From Phycisphaerae bacterium (GTDB taxonomy: Bacteria > Planctomycetota > Phycisphaerae > Phycisphaerales > SM1A02), in the NCBI GenBank assembly GCA_018665385.1, contig JABJDN010000166.1:1-12303 (forward strand): DNA of 12,303 nt, written 5' to 3'. The notes beneath the pieces are model-generated. The model was not told where the DNA came from. It ran no database searches and worked only from the letters and a program-made list of their open reading frames with translations. Positions 1 through 5,905 of the stretch are shown one piece after another (position 1 is the first letter of the stretch; every line of letters starts with the position of its first letter). Both the position numbers and the translations under genes were made by a program.

Positions 1-381
1 ATCCAAGATGATTGCCTATCGATGGGTGGCGATTTCTTAGGTTATCAATCTACGTGTGAAAATGAAGGCGATTATTGTCAAGCTGAGATTGGCGCATGCT
101 GTGTTGATAAATATGAATGCTATGACTCAACTCTTGAACAGGATTGCTTCGAGATGGACGGATATTTTTATGGCGATGGAACAATATGCAATGATGCGAC
201 TGATTGCGTATATTTTTGCTCCTCTGATATTAACGAGGATGGCCAAACAAATGTCCACGATCTCCTTGCAGTGATTGACCAGTGGGGACTCTTTGAGACC
301 CCTGCTGATGTAAATCAAGACAGCATCGTGAACGTATCGGACCTACTCATCGTTGTTGGCAACTGGGGACTGTGCGAGTAA
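1..381 (+). CDS. C-terminal part of a secreted cysteine-rich, dockerin-like protein (5' truncated)
   Basis: The frame is open from the first base, so the gene begins before the window and only its last 126 residues are visible. It starts inside one cysteine-rich repeat (DDCLSMGG ... C ... C) and then has a second, beginning GACCVDKYEC and ending ICNDATDC, with regularly spaced Cys and Gly. This style is common in planctomycete exoproteins and probably forms small disulfide-linked modules outside the cytoplasm. The end carries two dockerin-like calcium-loop repeats, DINEDGQTNVHDLL...WG and DVNQDSIVNVSDLL...WG, about 23 residues of repeat plus linker, finishing WGLCE. The second loop has Ser where Gly is usual (NQDS). 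The tail resembles that of the lectin protein ending at 7771. In planctomycetes such tails often occur without known cohesins, so attachment or sorting is only a guess. The N-terminal function cannot be seen. Confidence 0.85.
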   Translation: MQDDCLSMGGDFLGYQSTCENEGDYCQAEIGACCVDKYECYDSTLEQDCFEMDGYFYGDGTICNDATDCVYFCSSDINEDGQTNVHDLLAVIDQWGLFETPADVNQDSIVNVSDLLIVVGNWGLCE

Positions 382-404
382 TCTTCTGACCCCCACTCAG
401 CTCG

Positions 405-557
405 ATGTTCATCATGAGTATTTTCAATGCTCACCGGTGGGCAATTCCTTCTATTGATTCTCTTGAACCCACCTCTGATGAAATTGGTAACGAGATAACA
501 ATTAGTGGAAATAACTTTCGCCCATTCATTAAAACTAGGGTTTTGTTGGAGGACTAG
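405..557 (+). pseudogene. Fragment of an IPT/TIG-like domain (probable gene remnant)
   Basis: A 50-codon open frame starts at ATG 405 (second ATG 414) and stops at TAG 555-557. Residues 16-50 read like the first strands of an IPT/TIG immunoglobulin-like domain: SIDSLEPTSDEIGNEITISG, then NNF and a V-rich strand. This matches the family pattern of 'I..I.P.....G..ItI.G.nF......V'. A complete domain has about 85 residues; here it stops after about 35. There is no signal peptide or clear ribosome site, and the last 23 bases overlap the 3' end of the regulator gene on the opposite strand. The simplest reading is a leftover of a surface-protein gene broken where the regulator-operon block joins. 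A real small peptide or chance resemblance remains possible. Confidence 0.4.
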
Positions 558-1380
558 TGACTAGGAATGTATCGGTTGCTTGCCAAAACACTTCCAGCCT
601 ATCAATTCGATTCAGCGCTTCATCTCCTAGCTCGGTAACAACTTGTGACACTAGTAACTCTGCTGCAATTACGGCAGGTACAGAACTATCAAATGGCCCC
701 ACTGCAGGAACATCAAGTTCGCAACGATATTCCGTGAGCGATGAAAGCGGAGAAAGCGGCCCATCAGTAATCGCCACGATAGGCACGTCGAGATCGGCAA
801 GAGTTCGAGCTGCAATTACAGAGTTTCGTCGATACCTTGAAAAGTCAAACACAACTGCGACATCTTCTGCAAGTGCACCACACAAATCACGGCTCGCGGA
901 ATGCTCTTGTACAAGCCGCACATTTGGTCGAATCATTGAGAGCCCACTTGCTAGTGCAATAGCGCCTGCCATTGACGTTTCGCCTGAAAGAATCCAAACA
1001 TTCTTTGCTACAACAATTGGCAAAGCCATCGCTTTAATACATTCGGGGGTAAGGGCATCAAAAGCTGCGTGCACAGCATCCTCGATCTTCAATTGGACCG
1101 GTGCTACAGATTCATCTTGTTGACGTGCTCTATGACTTGGGCTCGTAAATTGTTTAGAAATCTCTTCGCGAACGCTCTGCTGTAATTCACTGAACCCCTC
1201 AAAACCAAGTTTTGTAGCAAACCGAACAATGGAGGGGCTGCTTGTGCTGACCCGTTCAGCTACTGCTGAAGCAGTGCCAAACGTGAGTAGCATCGGATCC
1301 TCAAGCACAGCTTCAGCAATACGGCGATCAGTTGGCGTGAAGCGTTCATTATGAGATGCAATAAGATTTGTAATGGACAT
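535..1380 (-). CDS. RpiR/MurR-family transcriptional regulator (HTH + SIS domain)
   Basis: The 281-residue length is normal for RpiR regulators. Residues 1-77 form the N-terminal helix-turn-helix domain: FTPTDRRIAEAVLEDP, then ASAVAERVSTSSPSIVRFATKLGFEGFSEL, the family's typical 'S.aTvvRf...lGf.gf.el' recognition region. Residues about 110-260 are a SIS fold, with strands VWILSGETS, VAVVFDFSRYRRN and VPIVAITDGPLSPLSSL. The usual SIS phosphosugar signature 'S-x-SG-x-T' is replaced by FSRYRRN, as in the 'DFRRY' branch of the family, so the ligand may not be a sugar phosphate. A GGAG lies 10 bases before the start codon. The gene is divergent from the aminomutase operon with a 110-base gap, the classic arrangement for a local regulator. 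It therefore probably controls that operon and itself. Whether it represses or activates cannot be seen. Confidence 0.92.
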   Translation of the reverse strand: MSITNLIASHNERFTPTDRRIAEAVLEDPMLLTFGTASAVAERVSTSSPSIVRFATKLGFEGFSELQQSVREEISKQFTSPSHRARQQDESVAPVQLKIEDAVHAAFDALTPECIKAMALPIVVAKNVWILSGETSMAGAIALASGLSMIRPNVRLVQEHSASRDLCGALAEDVAVVFDFSRYRRNSVIAARTLADLDVPIVAITDGPLSPLSSLTEYRCELDVPAVGPFDSSVPAVIAAELLVSQVVTELGDEALNRIDRLEVFWQATDTFLVTSPPTKP

Positions 1381-1396
1381 ATATCTGGAACTCCGG

Positions 1397-1425
1397 TGAA
1401 CAATCTGTTACATTGTACATATAGT
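1397..1425 (+). promoter_or_regulatory. Candidate sigma-70-type promoter of the aminomutase operon
   Basis: TGAACA (1397-1402, 4 of 6 to TTGACA) and TATAGT (1420-1425, 5 of 6 to TATAAT) are separated by 17 bases. The site would give a leader of roughly 60 bases before ATG 1491. It lies between the divergent regulator and the operon. Recognition is by eye only; planctomycete promoters are poorly characterised. Confidence 0.4.
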
Positions 1426-1432
1426 ATTGTAC
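1412..1432. promoter_or_regulatory. Candidate operator: ATTGTAC direct repeat
   Basis: ATTGTAC occurs at 1412-1418 and again at 1426-1432, a 14-base period. The first copy extends to the palindrome TGTACA (1414-1419). The copies flank the proposed -10 hexamer. GTTACA also occurs on both outer sides (1407-1412 and 1438-1443). A protein bound here would cover the promoter. The natural candidate is the divergent RpiR-family protein, though this is inferred from position only. Confidence 0.4.
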
Positions 1433-1490
1433 CATCCGTTACAAGAGTAGTTTAGATAGGTAATGACCCGAATCCACAAAGAAACACCCC

Positions 1491-2912
1491 ATGATTCAAA
1501 AAACAAAATACGTCCCCACTGAACGAGAGCAAACATTCCTGGATACGGTCGAAAGCCCGAAATACCATCGCGACAATGTGAATGGCCTCTTCCCCTTCTT
1601 CGAAAACAAAGTGCCTGAAGAAATGCAAGGGTTTTACACTACTAGTGAAATTGACGCCTTGCGTATTTTAAAAGACACCGATCGTGATGTCGAAAAACGA
1701 ATGCCTGTCAAGTTAACGAAGCACTACTTCGAAGTTGCAAAAAATAGCAAAGCTATTCAGCACATTGTGAAAGCGACTCCAAATGAAACGAATGATTTAG
1801 ATGGTTCTGAAGACCCTGGGTTCCAAATGGATTACAGCCCAGTTGAAGGATTGCTACATAAATATGAGATGGGATTGATGTACGTTGTCTCAACATGTTC
1901 AGCGCACTGCCGGTTTTGTTATCGCGAAGAATTGATTGGCAGGAAAGAAATTGAACGAGCCGATGGCACCGTAGCAAAAAAAGGGATGGCGAAAATACCT
2001 GAAATTGTAGCCTATATTCATTCTCATAACGCAATCGTTGCTGCGAATGGAGGAGTACATCCTGAAACTGGCCGTGAGAAACTAAGAGAAATCTTGCTCT
2101 CTGGTGGTGACCCGATGGTACTTGCGAATTCAAAAATAGCTGCATGGCTCTCAGCATTAGCTGAAGCTGGTATTGAATCTATACGCATCGGAACGAAGGA
2201 AATGGCATTCTTCCCGCAACGGTTTGATGAATCTTTCCTTACCATGCTCGACCGTTTCCACGAAACGTACCCCCAAGTTGGCTTGCGATTCATGGTGCAT
2301 TTCAACCATCCAGACGAATTTCTTGCGAAAGACGAAGAGGGCAACTACATTCCTGATTCATCTGGAATTCTACAATGGAACCCCGATTCTGATAAAGCGA
2401 TGAAAGGCCTTGTTTCGCGTGGTTGGATTAGCGTTGAAAACCAATCCCCAATTATCAAAGATGTAAATGACGATTCAGATGCGTTGCGTATTATGCAACG
2501 CGCATTGAAACGAGTTGGCGCTGACAATCACTACTTTTTCTGCGGTCGTGATATTGTTGCACACCGTGCATTTAATGTTCCAATTGAAACGGCGTGGGAC
2601 ATTTTAAATGAATCGCAAAAAGGCTTGTCCGGCGTTGAAACACATGCAAAACTTTCCATCACGCATTATCTAGGGAAGACAGAAGTGAGCGCAGTTACTA
2701 ATGAACCAATTCCAGGCTTGCCTGGCAGTGAAAACGGCGTTGTCATTCTGAAACTACTTCGTAATGCAGCAGGTGCTCCCCTTCGTGGAAAAGTTTGTAT
2801 TGTCGGTCGAAACCCTGAAGCTATATGGTTTACCGATTACGAAGACCGCGTTCTATACGACGAAGCGGGACTATTTGACTACAAACGCGTAAAAGATGTG
2901 AACGATGATTAA
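1491..2912 (+). CDS. KamA-family radical SAM amino acid 2,3-aminomutase (divergent; substrate uncertain)
   Basis: This 473-residue cytoplasmic enzyme should use S-adenosylmethionine, a [4Fe-4S] cluster and PLP to move an amino group from C2 to C3 of an amino acid. The cluster motif is C136-SAH-C140-RF-C143. Arg145 sits where KamA Arg134 binds the substrate carboxylate. LSGGDPM, FFPQRF and VHFNHPDEF follow, all matching KamA landmarks. LGKTEV (Lys396) matches the PLP-lysine segment GGGKTPV. By hand alignment, KamA Asp293 becomes Arg353 and Asp330 becomes Ser389, so lysine is an unlikely substrate. The C-terminal zinc cysteines of clostridial KamA are absent. There is an insertion (about 180-200) before SGGDP. 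It is first in the operon and overlaps the next gene by 8 bases. Start: ATG 1491, with only a weak purine stretch upstream. EpmB (translation-factor modification) is less likely given size and neighbours. Confidence 0.88.
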   Translation: MIQKTKYVPTEREQTFLDTVESPKYHRDNVNGLFPFFENKVPEEMQGFYTTSEIDALRILKDTDRDVEKRMPVKLTKHYFEVAKNSKAIQHIVKATPNETNDLDGSEDPGFQMDYSPVEGLLHKYEMGLMYVVSTCSAHCRFCYREELIGRKEIERADGTVAKKGMAKIPEIVAYIHSHNAIVAANGGVHPETGREKLREILLSGGDPMVLANSKIAAWLSALAEAGIESIRIGTKEMAFFPQRFDESFLTMLDRFHETYPQVGLRFMVHFNHPDEFLAKDEEGNYIPDSSGILQWNPDSDKAMKGLVSRGWISVENQSPIIKDVNDDSDALRIMQRALKRVGADNHYFFCGRDIVAHRAFNVPIETAWDILNESQKGLSGVETHAKLSITHYLGKTEVSAVTNEPIPGLPGSENGVVILKLLRNAAGAPLRGKVCIVGRNPEAIWFTDYEDRVLYDEAGLFDYKRVKDVNDD

Positions 2913-3615
2913 CAAGCGAGTTGCAAGCGCAGCTGATGCAGTAGCAGATGTGTTCGATGGTGCAACCATCATGATTGGCGGGTTCGGCGAAGCCGGTAGC
3001 CCCATAGAATTGATACATGCACTTATCGATCAAGGCGCGACGAACCTTACTGTCATTAATAATAATACGGGCAGTGGTGAAGTCGGGCTTGCTGCACTGA
3101 TCAAAGCAAAACGAGTTACAAAAATGATTTGCTCCTACCCGCGTACAGCAAACTCTACCGTTTTTCCTGAACTCTATCGAAGCGGGGAAACCGAACTTGA
3201 ACTTGTTCCGCAAGGAACACTGGCAGAACGCATTCGCGCAGGTGGTTCTGGCATACCTGCGTTTTACACACCCACCGCGTATGGCACACCACTTGGCGAA
3301 GGCAAAGAAAGTCGCAACATCAATGGGCGTGACTACCTTCTCGAATATGGCCTAACAGCAGACTTCGCGCTCATCAAAGGTCTTACGGCAGATGAACATG
3401 GAAACGTTATTTATAATAAAACTGCACGCAACTTTGCGCCAATCATGGCTATGGCTGGCAAGGTAACTGTTGTGCAAGCAAAGAGCATTGTTTCTGCAGG
3501 AAAAATGAACCCTGAGACTATCATCACACCAGGAATTTTTGTGCAGCGAATAGTCAAAGTTTCAGAGCCCGCGATTGAATCCACATTAGTCGCTTCAGGA
3601 GTAACGTATCCATGA
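2905..3615 (+). CDS. 3-oxoacid CoA-transferase, subunit A (AtoD/ScoA/YodS type)
   Basis: At 236 residues this is the normal size for the A subunit of a two-subunit family I CoA-transferase, which moves CoA from a donor such as succinyl-CoA or acetyl-CoA to a (3-oxo) acid. Signatures appear in order: IMIGGFGEAGSP (residues 22-33, the CoA-binding glycine loop), LTVINNNTGSGEVGL, PQGTLAERIRAGGSGIPAFYTPTAYGT, LTADFALIKG, GNVIYNKTARNFAPIMAMA and PGIFVQRIV. The closest style is ScoA/YodS rather than the shorter AtoD. Its ATG lies inside the end of the aminomutase gene and its TGA overlaps the ATG of the B-subunit gene (ATGA), so translation is probably coupled and stoichiometry kept. In context the acid is likely the beta-keto acid made by the operon's aminotransferase. 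Confidence 0.92.
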   Translation: MINKRVASAADAVADVFDGATIMIGGFGEAGSPIELIHALIDQGATNLTVINNNTGSGEVGLAALIKAKRVTKMICSYPRTANSTVFPELYRSGETELELVPQGTLAERIRAGGSGIPAFYTPTAYGTPLGEGKESRNINGRDYLLEYGLTADFALIKGLTADEHGNVIYNKTARNFAPIMAMAGKVTVVQAKSIVSAGKMNPETIITPGIFVQRIVKVSEPAIESTLVASGVTYP

Positions 3616-4265
3616 CCGGTCTAACACGCGACGAGATGGCTAATAGATTAGCGCAAGACATTCCAAACGGTTCGTATGTAAACCTTGGCATCGGCATTCC
3701 CGAACTTGTTACAAAGTTTGTGCCTATTGACTGTGAATTTATTTACCACACCGAAAACGGTTTGCTTGGTATGGGGCCCTCACCAGAAGAAGGTGGAGGC
3801 GACCCAGAACTCATCAACGCTGGCAAAAGACGCGTCACTGCATTGCCTGGCGCTGCATACTTCCACCATGCAGATAGTTTTTCTATGATTCGCGGTGGGC
3901 ATCTAGATTTGTGCGTCCTTGGAGCGCTGCAAGTTTCAAAAAATGGCGACCTTGCAAACTGGTCCACCGGCGCACCTGATGCAATTCCTGCAGTCGGTGG
4001 CGCTATGGATTTAGTCGCTGGCGTAAAATCAATATATGTACTAACACAACACTGCACAAAACATGGCGAACCAAAACTCGTTGAAACATGCACGTACCCA
4101 TTAACTGGGCTGAACGTCGTCAATCGTATTTATACAGATCTTGCCGTTATAGATGTAACAACAGATGGATTCCAACTTGTCGAGTTAAGCCCAGGCATCG
4201 AATTCGAATATGTCCAAGAACGTACGGGTGCCCAGCTTCTTCCAATTCTGGAGACAACAGAATGA
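3612..4265 (+). CDS. 3-oxoacid CoA-transferase, subunit B (AtoA/ScoB/YodR type)
   Basis: This 217-residue protein is the catalytic partner of the A subunit. VNLGIGIPELV (residues 23-33) is the family's first signature. HTENGLLGMGP follows, with Glu48 in the place of the catalytic glutamate that forms the glutamyl-CoA thioester. Further matches are GAAYFHHADSFSMIRGGHLDLCVLGALQV and DLANWSTGA, then GGAMDLVAGVK, LTQHCTKHGEPKLVETCTYPLTG and DLAVIDV, all standard. Nothing essential is missing, so the enzyme should be active. It overlaps both neighbours by four bases (ATGA at 3612-3615 and 4262-4265). Context ties it to activation of a beta-keto acid rather than to ketone-body use in general, though acetoacetate activity cannot be excluded from sequence. 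Confidence 0.93.
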   Translation: MTGLTRDEMANRLAQDIPNGSYVNLGIGIPELVTKFVPIDCEFIYHTENGLLGMGPSPEEGGGDPELINAGKRRVTALPGAAYFHHADSFSMIRGGHLDLCVLGALQVSKNGDLANWSTGAPDAIPAVGGAMDLVAGVKSIYVLTQHCTKHGEPKLVETCTYPLTGLNVVNRIYTDLAVIDVTTDGFQLVELSPGIEFEYVQERTGAQLLPILETTE

Positions 4266-5554
4266 CACAAAGCGAATCTCTCTATGCCAAAGCACTTGAG
4301 TTACTTCCTGGCGGCGTTAGTCGCAACACCGTGTTACGTGAACCATATCCACCCTATGCAGCATACGGAGAAGGATGTAGGCTTACTGATATTGAGGGCG
4401 TTACTCGATTAGACTTTTCTAACAACATGGCATCACTATTACACGGTCATGCGTGCCCCGCTATTGTCAATGCCGTCACTGAACAACTTCAACGCGGCTC
4501 AGCGTTTACTATGGCAACTGAAATTGAAGTCCTTTATGCCGACTTCTTGATTAGCCGCAGCCCATCGTTCGAAAAAATCCGCTTTGTCAATTCAGGCACC
4601 GAAGCAATAATGGCTTCCCTGAAAGCTTCACGTGCATTCACCGGCAAACCAAAAATTGCAAAAGCCGAAGGCGCATACCACGGACAGTATGACTATGCAG
4701 AAGTAAGCCAAACACCGAACCCCGAAACATGGGGCGACATCGACCACCCCAATAGTGTTCCTGTTGCACATGGCACACCGAACTCCGCACTTGACGATGT
4801 CATCATCATCCCATTTAACGATACTACGCGTGCCATTGCAATTCTAGATCAACACAAAGATTCTCTTGCGTGCGTGTTACTAGACCTTATGCCGCACCGC
4901 GTTGGCCTGCGCCCTGCCGAACCAAGTTTTGTAGAGGCAATTCGCGAGTGGACAGCCAACCATAATGTACTACTTGTATTTGATGAAGTCATTACATTTC
5001 GCACGGAAGTCGGCGGTCTGCAACAGCAGTACAACATAACACCGGACCTTACTGCACTTGGCAAAGCAATCGGCGGCGGTTTTCCCGTTGGCGCAATTGC
5101 TGGTCGAAAACAAGTGATGGATGTCATGAACCCACTTGCAGAGAACGTGTTGTTTCCGCATTCCGGCACATTTTCAGCGAACCCAATTACACTCACTGCA
5201 GGGCTTGAATCAATGAAACTGTTTGATGCAACTGCAATTGAACGAATCAATACTCTTGCCCAACGAGCAATCGATGGCATAGAACGTGCGATAAAAGAAA
5301 CTGGAGCAACTGCATGTGTCACTGGTGCTGGTTCTATGTTCCGGATTCATATGAAGGAACACGCTCCAAAAAATTTCCGCGAAGCATACATGTCACCTGA
5401 AGAAAATGCGAAGTTGAAAATACTTCTTGATCATATGTTTGATGAGAACTTCTTAATGATTAACACTTGCTCTGCAGTTCTTTCTACTCCTATGACCGAA
5501 TCAGAGATTGACGAGTTAGTAGAGGCAGTAAAACGCGGATTACAAAAACTGTAG
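4262..5554 (+). CDS. Class-III PLP aminotransferase, GSA-like; probable beta-amino acid aminotransferase
   Basis: The 430 residues belong to the fold-type I family of glutamate-1-semialdehyde aminomutase (HemL) and the beta-amino acid transaminases. PLP is held by NSGTEA (phosphate contact), AYHGQYDY, FDEVITFR (Asp to the pyridine nitrogen) and LGK with Lys268 as Schiff-base lysine. GGGFPVGAIAGR and HSGTFSANPITLTAG follow. The segments DEV-x-T-x-R...GG and HSGTF, with LSTPMTESEID near the end, look closer to beta-phenylalanine-type transaminases than to HemL. The start is ATG 4262, giving the family's usual N-terminus (SLYAKALELLPGGVSRNT) and an ATGA overlap with the preceding gene. An in-frame ATG at 4088 would add 58 unrelated residues. 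Role in context: beta-amino acid to beta-keto acid, like YodT of B. subtilis. A tetrapyrrole role is unlikely. Confidence 0.9.
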   Translation: MTQSESLYAKALELLPGGVSRNTVLREPYPPYAAYGEGCRLTDIEGVTRLDFSNNMASLLHGHACPAIVNAVTEQLQRGSAFTMATEIEVLYADFLISRSPSFEKIRFVNSGTEAIMASLKASRAFTGKPKIAKAEGAYHGQYDYAEVSQTPNPETWGDIDHPNSVPVAHGTPNSALDDVIIIPFNDTTRAIAILDQHKDSLACVLLDLMPHRVGLRPAEPSFVEAIREWTANHNVLLVFDEVITFRTEVGGLQQQYNITPDLTALGKAIGGGFPVGAIAGRKQVMDVMNPLAENVLFPHSGTFSANPITLTAGLESMKLFDATAIERINTLAQRAIDGIERAIKETGATACVTGAGSMFRIHMKEHAPKNFREAYMSPEENAKLKILLDHMFDENFLMINTCSAVLSTPMTESEIDELVEAVKRGLQKL

Positions 5555-5569
5555 CAGTATCCTTTTTTT
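5548..5569 (+). terminator. Weak candidate terminator after the aminomutase operon
   Basis: ACTG-TAG-CAGT (5548-5558) can form a four-pair hairpin overlapping the stop codon. Four bases later comes a run of seven T (5563-5569), and five A precede the stem. The position is right for the operon's end, but the stem is short and the loop only three bases. Confidence 0.3.
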
Positions 5570-5829
5570 GTTGCATTGTGTACATGGTTTACAGAGCATT
5601 TCTTAACTCCGCAACTCTTGCAATTGCGTTCGCCCAGAAGTTAGGGTGAGAACACCAGACTCTCCTGCTCTGAAAGATGATCAAATTTTCTTTTGGCCTC
5701 TTGAAATTGCCGAAGCATTCAACAACGCAAAAAAATAATACCTCTACTGAATTGAATCTAATCCATATTGAGACATGTGACATTAGGCAAGTATGTACAG
5801 TTATTGCAGGTAAAGTGTACATCTCACGC
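5570..5829. other. Intergenic stretch without a supported gene
   Basis: Between the operon and the lectin gene no coding sequence can be supported. A plus-strand frame read as VRTPDSPALKDDQIFFWPLEIAEAFNNAKK stops at about 5738. It looks protein-like but has no start codon back to the previous stop, so it could be a decayed gene end. Overlapping open frames on both strands have no recognisable domain. The hexamer palindrome TGTACA occurs at 5579, 5794 and 5816; the last two are 22 bases apart, just upstream of the next promoter. No tRNA, CRISPR or strong inverted repeat was seen. Confidence 0.4.
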
Positions 5830-5858
5830 TTCACAAGTCCTTGCAGTTACTGTATATA
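5830..5858 (+). promoter_or_regulatory. Candidate promoter of the FG-GAP/lectin gene
   Basis: TTCACA (5830-5835, 5 of 6 to TTGACA) and TATATA (5853-5858, 4 of 6 to TATAAT) are spaced by 17 bases. A TG directly precedes the -10. The leader would be about 40 bases. Two TGTACA palindromes lie just upstream (5794 and 5816). Confidence 0.45.
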
Positions 5859-5896
5859 TATGAAATAATGAAGGAGCATAGTAATATATGCGCTAT

Positions 5897-5900
5897 GGAG
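5897..5900 (+). promoter_or_regulatory. Ribosome-binding site deciding the start of the lectin gene
   Basis: GGAG lies five bases before ATG 5906. An earlier in-frame ATG at 5888 has GGAG (5873-5876) eleven bases upstream, a poorer spacing. Starting at 5906 also puts Lys residues directly in front of the hydrophobic signal segment. Confidence 0.5.
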
Positions 5901-5905
5901 TAATT

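Noticed and set aside
432..439. CACCGGTG perfect palindrome
   Set aside because: Eight bases without a loop or second copy is within chance and lies inside the IPT/TIG-like fragment.
557..1123. Long plus-strand open frame inside the regulator gene
   Set aside because: It is antisense to a clear RpiR protein, rich in Ser/Thr/Ala as expected from a mirrored frame, and has no recognisable domain.
1491..2912. Reading the radical SAM enzyme as EpmB, which acts in EF-P modification
   Set aside because: It is about 130 residues longer than EpmB, as recalled, with no epmA or efp nearby; the operon context is catabolic.
4262..5554. Reading the aminotransferase as HemL (glutamate-1-semialdehyde aminomutase) of tetrapyrrole synthesis
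   Set aside because: It is coupled to an aminomutase and a CoA-transferase, and several motifs look closer to beta-amino acid transaminases. Not fully excluded by sequence alone.
5589..5868. Overlapping short open frames on both strands between operon and lectin gene
   Set aside because: No domain, signal or convincing ribosome site was seen; the frames overlap one another and the proposed promoter.
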